A DNA stretch of 64,000 nucleotides, taken from the NCBI RefSeq assembly GCF_039693965.1, contig NZ_CP155576.1, forward strand, positions 1,488,001-1,552,000, written 5' to 3'. Position numbers and translations under genes: made by a program. Shown piece by piece: positions 57,258 through 64,000 of the stretch. Under the pieces are notes generated by a model that was not told the origin of the DNA, searched no databases, and saw only the letters and a program-made list of their open reading frames with translations. Position 1 is the stretch's first letter, and each line of letters begins with the position of its first letter. Source of the stretch: Moraxella sp. K1664 (GTDB lineage: Bacteria > Pseudomonadota > Gammaproteobacteria > Pseudomonadales > Moraxellaceae).

Positions 57258-57569
57258 ATGTTTGCTTTTTTAATCAATCTTATCATCATCGCCATTGTGA
57301 TGAAAATCTTCTTTAAATTCATGTATCCAAAACCGCCCAAGCACTTTTTTCCAAAAGCAGGCGATGATGTCAGTATCAGACGATGTGATTATTGTGGGCA
57401 TGAACTTGCCACCTATCGGGGCATTTTGCAGACGGATGTGGCAGGTGATGGGCGTGAGTATTTCTTTTGTAATGATGACCATCAAAGTGCCTATTTTCGC
57501 GGTGATGTCTATCAAGCCGATGATGACTATGATGGTCTGCCCACCAAAAAGCCGTTGAATGATGATTAA
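57258..57569 (+). CDS. Small membrane protein with a Cys/His zinc-binding-like motif (PP0621-like)
   Basis: An N-terminal membrane helix (MFAFLINLIIIAIVMKIFF) is followed by RRCDYCGHELATYR and, about 25 residues later, EYFFCNDDHQSAYF. The CxxC...CxxxH set looks like a treble-clef/TRASH-type metal site and resembles the PP0621 group of unknown function. A GTG at 57240 is an alternative start that would add six residues. Its own promoter may be TATAGT just upstream. It is followed by a strong hairpin terminator. Confidence 0.7.
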   Translation: MFAFLINLIIIAIVMKIFFKFMYPKPPKHFFPKAGDDVSIRRCDYCGHELATYRGILQTDVAGDGREYFFCNDDHQSAYFRGDVYQADDDYDGLPTKKPLNDD

Positions 57570-57603
57570 AGACGTTTAGGGATAAACGGTGGTTTGAAAA
57601 ACA

Positions 57604-57651
57604 ATCCGACCACTTAACTTTTTAAATTAAGTGGTCGGATAGCCATTTTTT
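57604..57651 (+). terminator. Terminator with perfect 14-bp stem
   Basis: ATCCGACCACTTAA and TTAAGTGGTCGGAT pair around a 9-base loop. AGCCATTTTTT follows on the plus strand. Confidence 0.8.
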
Positions 57652-57709
57652 ATGCAAATTTTTATGCAAAAATTTATTTAGAATGTTATCAATGGTAGGC
57701 ACACCCCAA
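57641..57709 (+). repeat. Dispersed intergenic repeat, partial copy
   Basis: TAGCCATTTTT...ATGCAAAAATTTATTT, then GTTATCAATGGTAGGCACAC and CCCAA, follow the right half of the TIR element at 23465-23683 and match the copy at 63669-63723 closely. It lies directly after a gene terminator. No left end is present. Confidence 0.55.
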
Positions 57710-57729
57710 TATTAATCATCAACTGACCG

Positions 57730-58277
57730 TCAAGCAGCATCCACAAGTTCCTGCTGGATGGCGTGTTCCATTTCTTTGGCACCGATGGTGGGGGCAAAAC
57801 GTGCCACCACGTTACCATTAGTATCCACCAAAAATTTGGTAAAGTTCCATTTGATGTCATTGCCTGTGCGAGTTTGATTAATTTCTGCAATCACTTCAAG
57901 CAACACTTCGTATCTGCTATTGCCAATCTCGTCTTTGCCTTGGGATTTTAGGTGGCGGTACAAAGGATGGGTGTTACTGCCATTGATGTCAATTTTGGCA
58001 AACACAGGAAAGCTGACTTGATAATGCTCTTCCAAAAACTTAGCAATCTCTTCATTGTCTTCGACCGCTTGTCCGAACTCGTTGCTGGGAAAGTCCAAAA
58101 TCACCAAACCTTTATCTTTATACTTTTGGTAAAGTGCTTCTAATTCGTCATATTGGGGCGTCAGACTGCATTGGGTGGCAGTATTGACAATGAGTAGGGT
58201 CTTGCCCTTAAAATAAAATCGCTGAGTGGAACTTCTTTACCGTGAATGTCTGTTACCAAAAAATCATGAATTGACAT
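57730..58277 (-). pseudogene. gpx: Glutathione peroxidase gene broken by a 5-bp tandem duplication
   Basis: The start (ATG 58277) reads MSIHDFLVTDIHGKEVPLSD and F, then leaves frame. The rest of the enzyme continues in another frame as KGKTLLIVNTATQCSLTPQY with the peroxidatic Cys, then VILDFPSNEFGQ and WNFTKFLVDTNGNVVARF. At the break the DNA has ATTTT twice in a row (plus-strand AAAATAAAAT at 58210-58219). Removing one copy restores a 180-residue Cys-type peroxidase. A translation restart at the GTG at 58107 would lack the catalytic Cys, so no active enzyme is expected unless the repeat varies. Confidence 0.82.
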
Positions 58278-58587
58278 CGCTTAATGCATCCTTAAAAGTG
58301 TGCCAAAAATCATTGCAAAAACCATCATGCAATCTACCAAAATGGGACAAGAGTATACAAACCCATGAGACTATTATATATAATTTTTTGGAAAGTAAAA
58401 TTTGTAAAAATTAATGGATTGATTAGAAAAAATCAATAATTAGAGTAAGGTTTTTTTGATAATAATCAATTTTACAGATTTGGATGAGAATAATTTTTTA
58501 GAAAATTTAAAAAAATAACAAAAAAATAAAGGACGATTTTGAACCGCACCCCAAAAGTTAGACACACTAACCTTTGGGGTGCTTTTT

Positions 58588-59124
58588 ATGGCAAAATACA
58601 CAACCGACTTTAAACTGTCTGTGATTGGGTATTATCTTAATCATCATGGCTACAAACAAACCGCCAAACACTTTAATCTAAACCACACAACCGTAGAGCT
58701 ATGGGTTAAACTCTATCAAGCACATGGCATTGATGGCATAAAAAGACGACACACAAAGGCTGTCTATGACACAGATTTTAAGCTTAATGCCGTTCAAGCC
58801 ATACAACAGGGCAAATCGCTTACACAACTTGCCATAGAGCTTAATCTGCCACAACCTTCTTTACTGTCAACTTGGTTAAAGTCCTACCAAGCCTTTGGTA
58901 TAATGGGACTAATACCCAAACCCAAAGGCAAAAAAGCAATGTCAAACAAACACAACGCTAATAAAACCAAATCAACTTGGAAAACCAAACAAGACCACGA
59001 AAAAAGTGTGGATGATTTGCTTGATGAACTTGCCTATCTTAGAGCAGAGAATGACTATCTAAAAAAGCTAGATGCCTTAATTCGTCAAAAGGAACAATCA
59101 GTACAAACAAAGAACAAGTCCTGA
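58588..59124 (+). CDS. IS3-family transposase, OrfA (helix-turn-helix part)
   Basis: OrfA carries two helix-turn-helix modules of the IS150 type (YTTDFKLSVIGYYLNHHGYK; DTDFKLNAVQAIQQGKSLTQ) and a C-terminal leucine-zipper-like region (ELAYLRAENDYLKKLDALI). The ATG at 58588 is used rather than the GTG at 58579. Near the end, CTA AAA AAG contains the -1 slippery heptamer A AAA AAG (59061-59067), which would allow synthesis of a 486-residue OrfAB fusion. Confidence 0.88.
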   Translation: MAKYTTDFKLSVIGYYLNHHGYKQTAKHFNLNHTTVELWVKLYQAHGIDGIKRRHTKAVYDTDFKLNAVQAIQQGKSLTQLAIELNLPQPSLLSTWLKSYQAFGIMGLIPKPKGKKAMSNKHNANKTKSTWKTKQDHEKSVDDLLDELAYLRAENDYLKKLDALIRQKEQSVQTKNKS

Positions 59125-59165
59125 TCATCCAAGAATTAAGGCATAAGCACAAACTTGCTGACTTA

Positions 59166-60047
59166 TTGGCAGTGTCAAACTTGCCAAGAAGTGTGTTTTA
59201 TTACCACATTCGTCAAAGTACAAAGCCTGACAAAGACCTTGACTTAAAAGAACACATTAACCACATCTACCACCAACACAAGGGCAGGTATGGTTATCGT
59301 AGAATCACATCAGAGCTTAACAATCAGCTTGCCCAAAAAGGCATGGTCATTAATCATAAACGAGTGCAACGACTGATGGCTAAACTTGGACTCAAAGCAT
59401 TGGTTCGTCGTCAACGTAAGTTTAATACTTACAAAGGCACAATGGGCAAAGATACCATTCAGGACAATATACTCAAAAGAGACTTTAAAGCAGACAAACC
59501 CAATCAAAAGTGGGCAACAGACATCACAGAGTTTAAAGTACAAGACAAGGCAAATGATGGCAGTGTCATTCAAAGAAAACTCTACCTATCGCCCATCATC
59601 GACTTGTTTAATGGTGAGATTGTCAGTTATACGATGAAGGACAGACCAACGTATGAGTTGGTCAAAGAGATGTTAAATGATGCCCTATCCAAGCTAAGCC
59701 AAGAAAAGATGGATGACAAACCCATCATTCATTCAGACCAAGGCTGGCACTATCAAATGCACCAGTATCAACAAACCCTAAAAGAACAAGGCTTAACCCA
59801 AAGCATGTCAAGAAAAGGCAATTGTTTGGATAATGCTGTGATAGAGAGCTTCTTTGGTACGCTAAAACAAGAGATATTTTATGAGACAACCACATTTACA
59901 TCAACAGATGAACTTAAACAAGTGATTGATGAGTACATACACTACTACAATCATGATAGAATAAAGAGCAAATTAAAAGGACTAAGTCCTGTTAAGTACA
60001 GAAACTTAGTCCAATTAGGGTTAATACAACCACTTGCAACAACCTAA
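59166..60047 (+). CDS. IS3-family transposase, OrfB (DDE integrase core)
   Basis: OrfB carries the rve core: WATDITEFKVQD with the first Asp, LSPIIDLFNGEIVSYTM with the second, and GNCLDNAVIESFFGTLKQE with the Glu. The listed frame begins with TTG, but it is open back through 59067 in the -1 register of OrfA, so the natural product is probably the frameshift fusion. All catalytic residues are present, so the element may be active. Confidence 0.88.
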   Translation: MAVSNLPRSVFYYHIRQSTKPDKDLDLKEHINHIYHQHKGRYGYRRITSELNNQLAQKGMVINHKRVQRLMAKLGLKALVRRQRKFNTYKGTMGKDTIQDNILKRDFKADKPNQKWATDITEFKVQDKANDGSVIQRKLYLSPIIDLFNGEIVSYTMKDRPTYELVKEMLNDALSKLSQEKMDDKPIIHSDQGWHYQMHQYQQTLKEQGLTQSMSRKGNCLDNAVIESFFGTLKQEIFYETTTFTSTDELKQVIDEYIHYYNHDRIKSKLKGLSPVKYRNLVQLGLIQPLATT

Positions 60048-60108
60048 CCTTTAATCTTATGTCTAAGATTTGGGGGTCGGTTCAATTTACGCCCTTTATT
60101 TGTCATCA

Positions 60109-61779
60109 TTACATATTCGGATAATTGGGCCCGCCACCGCCTTCGGGTGTTACCCATGTGATGTTTTGGGCGGGGTCTTTGATGTCGCAGGTTTTGCAAT
60201 GCACGCAGTTTTGGCTATTGATGACAAACCTTGCTCCATTGGGGTCGTTATCGTCCGCCACCACTTCATACACCCCCGCAGGACAATACAGGCGAGCAGG
60301 TTCGCCATAGAGCGGTAGGTTTTTGGTGATTGGCACGGTGGGGTCGGTCAATTTTAGATGACAAGGTTGGTCCTCGGCGTGATTGGTGTTTGAGATAAAC
60401 ACGCTGGATAATTTGTCAAAGGTCAGCTTGCCGTCAGGTTTTGGATAATCGGGCTTGTAGGCGTGGTCGGCTTTATCCAGTTGAGCAAAATCATAACTGT
60501 TGTCATGAATGATAAGTGGCATTTTACCACTTAACAAGTTTTGCTCCACAAAGATAAACGCACCGCCCAGCCACGTCCCCATACGGTGCATGGCAGGCGA
60601 GAAGTTTTGGGCAGATTTGGCATCGTCAAACAGCCACGAGTTTTCAAAATTGGTCTGATACTCAGCGACTTCATCGTGTTGTCGTCCGTCTTGGATTGCC
60701 TTAAAAATCGCCTCGCCAGCGAGCATTCCCGACTTCATAGACGTGTGCGTGCCTTTGATTTTGGCAGGGTTTAAAAAGCCTGCATCATCGCCCACCAGTA
60801 CACCCCCTGCAAAGGTCAGTTTGGGTAGGCTATTTAGACCGCCTTTGACCAACGCCCTTGCCCCATAGGACAGGCGTTTGCCCCCTTCTAGGATAGGACG
60901 GATAAGGGGGTGCAGTTTAAGGCGTTGTAATTCATCAAAGGGCGATAGGTGCGGATTTGAGTAGGATAAATCTACCACCAAGCCAAAACTCACTTGATTA
61001 TTTTCGGCAAAATACAGCCACCAACCGCCATTTGCCCCTGTGTCGTTCAAGGGATAACCCGAACCGTGCAAAATCACGCCTTCTTCGTGTTTGTCAGCGT
61101 CAATCTCCCACAGCTCTTTTAGTCCAATGCCATAATGTTGGGGGTCTTTGTCCTTGTCAAGATGAAAACGGCTGATGAGACGTTTGCCCAAATGCCCACG
61201 ACAGCCCTCGGCAAACACGGTATATTTGGCAACAAGCTCATAACCTGCCTCAAAAGACGGCTTAGGCTCGCCCTTGGCATTGACCCCCATGTCGCCCGTT
61301 TGGATACCACGCACCGAGCCGTCAGCGTTGTAGAGAATCTCATTGGCGGTAAAGTTGGGGAATAGCATAATCTCCATGCTTTCGGCTTGTTCGGCAAGCC
61401 AGCGAACCACATTACCAAGCGAGACAATGTAGTTGCCTTCGTTGTGCATACTGGCAGGGATGATGGAGCTTGGCAGTTTGATTGTCTTTTTGGCGTTGGG
61501 GAGCATATAAACACGGTCTTCGGTTGCCTTGACCGTGATTGGGGCATTCATGTTTTGCCAATCGGGGAACAGCTCGTCCAAGGCACGGGTTTCCATGACC
61601 GCTCCCGATAGGATATGGGCTCCAAACTCCGAGCCTTTTTCCACGACACAGACCATAAATTCATCAAGTCCTGCATCTATGGCAAGCTGTTTTAGGCGAA
61701 TGGCACAGGATAAGCCCGATACGCCACCGCCGACCACGACCACGTCAAATTCCATTGACTCACGTTGTATGTTTTGCAT
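60109..61779 (-). CDS. Electron transfer flavoprotein-ubiquinone oxidoreductase
   Basis: Membrane-associated flavoprotein that passes electrons from ETF to ubiquinone. The FAD-binding motif VVVVGGGVSGLSCAIRLKQL is at about 13-32. The C-terminal [4Fe-4S] cluster ligands are Cys499, Cys525, Cys528 and Cys531 (RLYCPAGVYEV; NCVHCKTCDIKDP). Length (556) matches the family. The ATG at 61779 follows AGGAAACACC. etfAB are not in the window. An IS3-family element lies 24 bases beyond its stop. Confidence 0.95.
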   Translation of the reverse strand: MQNIQRESMEFDVVVVGGGVSGLSCAIRLKQLAIDAGLDEFMVCVVEKGSEFGAHILSGAVMETRALDELFPDWQNMNAPITVKATEDRVYMLPNAKKTIKLPSSIIPASMHNEGNYIVSLGNVVRWLAEQAESMEIMLFPNFTANEILYNADGSVRGIQTGDMGVNAKGEPKPSFEAGYELVAKYTVFAEGCRGHLGKRLISRFHLDKDKDPQHYGIGLKELWEIDADKHEEGVILHGSGYPLNDTGANGGWWLYFAENNQVSFGLVVDLSYSNPHLSPFDELQRLKLHPLIRPILEGGKRLSYGARALVKGGLNSLPKLTFAGGVLVGDDAGFLNPAKIKGTHTSMKSGMLAGEAIFKAIQDGRQHDEVAEYQTNFENSWLFDDAKSAQNFSPAMHRMGTWLGGAFIFVEQNLLSGKMPLIIHDNSYDFAQLDKADHAYKPDYPKPDGKLTFDKLSSVFISNTNHAEDQPCHLKLTDPTVPITKNLPLYGEPARLYCPAGVYEVVADDNDPNGARFVINSQNCVHCKTCDIKDPAQNITWVTPEGGGGPNYPNM

Positions 61780-62198
61780 GGTGTTTCCTTTTTGGCTGTT
61801 TAAGGTGAAACCTTGTAATGGCTAAAAAACAAATGATTATCAAATACAATGTTTGATAAATCAAATAATTATAAATGGTATATTTTACCAATCTTATCAA
61901 ATTAGGCAAGTTAATTATGCCCTTATTTTTGATAAAATCATGACTGGTACGGTTATAAAAAGTTGTTGGGGTAGATACACCTAGCGAACCTGATATTTAC
62001 CATGGGTTGTGTAGGGGCGTGTTGAACACGCCCGTTGGAGAGATTGGCAAGGCGTGCATTTTAAAGTTAAATGAATAAAAAGGTTAAAATCTTGGCAAAT
62101 GTGATTTGTTGTGCTTTTTAAATCCTTAAAATTTATTTGCTTTTTTATAAAAATTTAGGCAAAATTAAACACTTCTTTTAAATGATAAGGCAAGGATA
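61780..62198. other. Gene-free spacer with a palindrome
   Basis: This 419-base AT-rich gap between divergent genes has no convincing open frame. It holds the REP-like palindrome at 62010-62034. Promoters for both neighbours must lie here, but I cannot pick them with confidence. Confidence 0.5.
62010..62034. repeat. REP-like palindrome
   Basis: TGTAGGGGCGTGTTGAACAC followed by GCCCG; the core GGGCGTGTTGAACACGCCC is the exact reverse complement of the copy at 38837-38855, apart from being read in the opposite orientation. Confidence 0.65.
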
Positions 62199-62813
62199 AT
62201 GACGGATAACACAGATAAAAATTCCAATAAAAGCAACGACTTAACCAAACTTATCACAGCCCTTGGTAATGAACGCAAAATTCCACCACTGGATAAATGG
62301 ACACCCGAGACGATAACGCCTTTTGACATTGTCATTGATGACAATGGCGAGTGGTATCATGACGGGGTCAAAATCGCTCGGCAGTCGCTTGTGGATTTGT
62401 TTGCCAGCGTGCTGTGGGCGGACGTGGACGGCGAGCAAAAACGCCACTTTTTAAAAACGCCCACCGACAAATACGAAATTACCGTGATAGACACGCCACT
62501 GTTTATCAATACCGTGGATAAAATTACCAAAAATGGCGATGACTGGATAGTGTTTGGCACGACCAATGGCGACAGCATTGTGCTTGATGGTGAGCCGTTG
62601 TATTTTAAAACCGTGGTGCGTGATGACGTGGCGGATGATAGGCTGTATATAGATACCCGTTTTAACCTAACCGCTCGCATTGGGCGTAATGTGTTTTATC
62701 ATTTGATAGAGCTTGGCGAGCTGTCAGATGAGCAGGGGCAGACGGTTTTGACCTTGCAAAGTGGTGGTAAAATACACCGTGTTATCGCCCCCAATTTTAA
62801 TCAGAAAAACTAA
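62199..62813 (+). CDS. DUF1285 domain protein
   Basis: The 204-residue protein matches the DUF1285 layout: IPPLDKWTPETITPFDIVID near 28-47, DGEWYHDGVKIARQSLVDLF, then YFKTVVRDDVADDRLYIDTR. The fold is known in relatives but the function is not. AAGGATA precedes the ATG. It is followed by murI after 16 bases, so the two are cotranscribed. Confidence 0.85.
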   Translation: MTDNTDKNSNKSNDLTKLITALGNERKIPPLDKWTPETITPFDIVIDDNGEWYHDGVKIARQSLVDLFASVLWADVDGEQKRHFLKTPTDKYEITVIDTPLFINTVDKITKNGDDWIVFGTTNGDSIVLDGEPLYFKTVVRDDVADDRLYIDTRFNLTARIGRNVFYHLIELGELSDEQGQTVLTLQSGGKIHRVIAPNFNQKN

Positions 62814-62829
62814 ACAATTATGATAAGCC

Positions 62830-63669
62830 ATGATAAACCAGCACCCTGATTTTAAAGATGACCCTACCGCCCCGATTGGCGTATTTGATTCGGGGGTGGG
62901 GGGCTTGTCGGTGTATCTACACCTAAAAACACTCATGCCAAACGAACGCTTTATCTACTATGCCGACACCGCCAACGTGCCGTACGGGGGCAAATCGGGC
63001 GATGAGATTTTGCTTTTGACCTTACAAGCGGTGGCACGGCTATGCAAACGGGGCTGTAAACTCATCGTCATCGCCTGTAACAGTGCGTCCGCCCATGCCC
63101 TAAAAGCGTTGCGTGAGCGGTGTAGTGTGCCGATTGTGGGGCTTGTCCCTGCCGTCAAACCTGCGTGCAGTCTTACTAAAACTCGCCAAATCGCCGTGCT
63201 TGCCACTCGGGCGACTTTAAATGGCTATCTACTAAATGACGTCATTACTGACGTTGCCACGCCACAAGGGGTCATGGTGCATAAGCACTTTGAGCCGACC
63301 TTGGTGCCGTGGGTGGAGAGTGGTATGCCGATTGACAGTCAAGTGGCAAACCTGCTCATTAGACAAACTAAACAATGGGCGGACATGGGCGTGGACGTCA
63401 TTGTGCTGGGGTGTACGCATTATCCGTTTTTTAAGGGGTTTTTGCAGACCTTTATACAAAAAGAAAATCTGGACGTGCAGTTGATTGATTCAGGATTGGC
63501 AATCGCTCAAAGGGTCAAATCGTTGCTTGATTTTTTTAATATCGCAAGCCCCACGCCAAACACCGCCCCCATGCAGTTGTATGCCACACGCTTAGATGAC
63601 GACCTGCTTGCCACCGCCGAGAAGTTAAGCGGTGAGCCATTTATTGAACTAATCGAATACCAAGAGTGA
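62830..63669 (+). CDS. murI: Glutamate racemase
   Basis: Makes D-glutamate for peptidoglycan. The two catalytic Cys are Cys83 (IACNSASAHA) and Cys195 (LGCTHYPF); the substrate loop FDSGVGGLSVY is at 19-29 and YADTANVPYGGKS at 44-56. Length (279) is normal. The ribosome site is weak (GATAAGCC), which suggests coupling with the upstream DUF1285 gene. Confidence 0.95.
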   Translation: MINQHPDFKDDPTAPIGVFDSGVGGLSVYLHLKTLMPNERFIYYADTANVPYGGKSGDEILLLTLQAVARLCKRGCKLIVIACNSASAHALKALRERCSVPIVGLVPAVKPACSLTKTRQIAVLATRATLNGYLLNDVITDVATPQGVMVHKHFEPTLVPWVESGMPIDSQVANLLIRQTKQWADMGVDVIVLGCTHYPFFKGFLQTFIQKENLDVQLIDSGLAIAQRVKSLLDFFNIASPTPNTAPMQLYATRLDDDLLATAEKLSGEPFIELIEYQE

Positions 63670-63723
63670 GCTTTTTTGTACAAAAATTGATTTAAAGTGT
63701 TATCAGTGGCAGGCACACCCTAA
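63669..63723 (+). repeat. Dispersed intergenic repeat, partial copy
   Basis: GTACAAAAATTGATTTAAAG, then TGTTATCAGTGGCAGGCACA and CCCTAA, match the repeat at 57641-57709 and the right half of the TIR element at 23465-23683. It begins at the murI stop codon. Confidence 0.55.
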
Positions 63724-63919
63724 ACGCCAAACACTTCATTGTTAAAATTGGCAAAATATCAAAAAATGTATCAAAAAATAGGGCAATTTTAACGGATTTT
63801 GTGCTTTTATGTTATTTTTTGATTTTTTGATGTGTTTTGGGTGGTATGGATATTTTTATTTTGATGAAAATTCTTTATAATAAGGGATTGCCATTTGAGC
63901 GTATGGATAAGAAAGATGA

Positions 63920-64000
63920 ATGGCAATGTCACGTGTGGTTGCCAATAAAAGCAATATCCTTAACTACTTACTACTAGCCTTGGGGTTTTTGTGTCAAATC
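63920..64000 (+). CDS. Start of an unrecognised gene (partial)
   Basis: From an ATG at 63920 (or 63926) the frame stays open to the window end and reads MAMSRVVANKSNILNYLLLA followed by LGFLCQI. This looks like a basic segment plus a hydrophobic signal or membrane helix. AAGAAAGATGA lies just upstream, and TATAAT occurs at 63876-63881. The family cannot be told from 27 residues. Confidence 0.4.
   Translation, partial: MAMSRVVANKSNILNYLLLALGFLCQI

Larger units (their letters stand above)
58540..60084 (+). mobile_element. IS3-family (IS150-group) insertion sequence, complete
   Basis: The 1545-bp element is bounded by TGAACCGCACCCCAAAAGTT (58540-) and its imperfect inverted match AGATTTGGGGGTCGGTTCA (-60084). 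ATTT occurs directly outside both ends (58536-58539 and 60085-60088), which fits a 4-bp target duplication. It carries two consecutive frames for a transposase. It sits just downstream of the etfQO-type gene's stop and upstream of the broken gpx. Between gpx and the element (58278-58539) I see only AT-rich spacer. Confidence 0.88.

Noticed and set aside
57730-58107. A functional short glutathione peroxidase starting at the GTG 58107
   Set aside because: This product would lack the peroxidatic Cys and the first beta-strands; the upstream frames clearly encode the missing part, so it is the tail of a broken gene.
63848-63979. 43-codon open frame near the window end
   Set aside because: It overlaps the more convincing signal-like frame that begins at 63920 and contains the putative -10 of that gene; it has no recognisable feature.

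Overview
The window is a chromosomal segment of a Gram-negative gammaproteobacterium. The gene set fits Moraxellaceae and most likely Moraxella. The evidence is a GDSL-esterase autotransporter of the McaP/phospholipase B type, a ZnuD-type zinc receptor with His-rich loops, the order tRNA-Trp-secE-nusG-rplKAJL-rpoBC without a tuf gene in front, many lipoproteins, and a fairly AT-rich sequence with abundant short intergenic palindromes. The species cannot be fixed from sequence reading alone.

Layout: 1-8391 carries housekeeping genes: a PlsC-like acyltransferase, ftsH and rlmE divergent from yhbY, a DOMON-like protein, a Sel1-repeat protein, and metX-metW. 8573-12458 is a ferric-iron ABC transporter with the binding protein divergent from permease and ATPase. 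12497-16556 holds a MATE pump, the McaP-like autotransporter, and a graveyard made of a decayed IS5-type element next to the last residues of a lost outer-membrane protein. 16705-19068 is a large orphan protein with an internal duplication. 19111-23367 is a polar amino-acid ABC transporter operon with two paralogous lipoprotein binding proteins. 23465-23683 is a non-coding element with terminal inverted repeats. 23917-25539 is ccmCDE, and 25699-28473 is znuD. 28513-33500 carries folA, thyA, lgt, bolA and small lipoproteins. 33544-34444 is an IS5-family insertion. 34538-39821 is hemH, zipA-ligA and an EamA transporter. 40669-53244 is the tRNA-Trp/secretion/ribosomal protein/RNA polymerase block. 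53603-55261 is glnK-amtB behind a sigma-54-like site. 55379-63669 carries nadE, a broken glutathione peroxidase gene, an IS3-family insertion, an ETF-ubiquinone oxidoreductase, a DUF1285 protein and murI.

Functional themes are metal acquisition (iron ABC, zinc TonB receptor), nitrogen sensing and ammonium entry (GlnK/AmtB, sigma-54), folate/thymidylate, methionine, haem (hemH, ccmCDE), and core transcription/translation. The rest of the signal is genome decay and repeats: two genes are broken by tiny indels in short repeats (32447-32840, 57730-58277), one transposase is a patchwork of fragments, both intact-looking insertion sequences carry a -1 slippery heptamer between their two reading frames, and at least three kinds of small palindromic or TIR-bearing repeats lie between genes. 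I did not find a clear new defence or biosynthetic system. The best candidates for undescribed biology are the 787-residue duplicated orphan, the 219-bp TIR element with its fragments, and the nested palindrome at 31230-31353.
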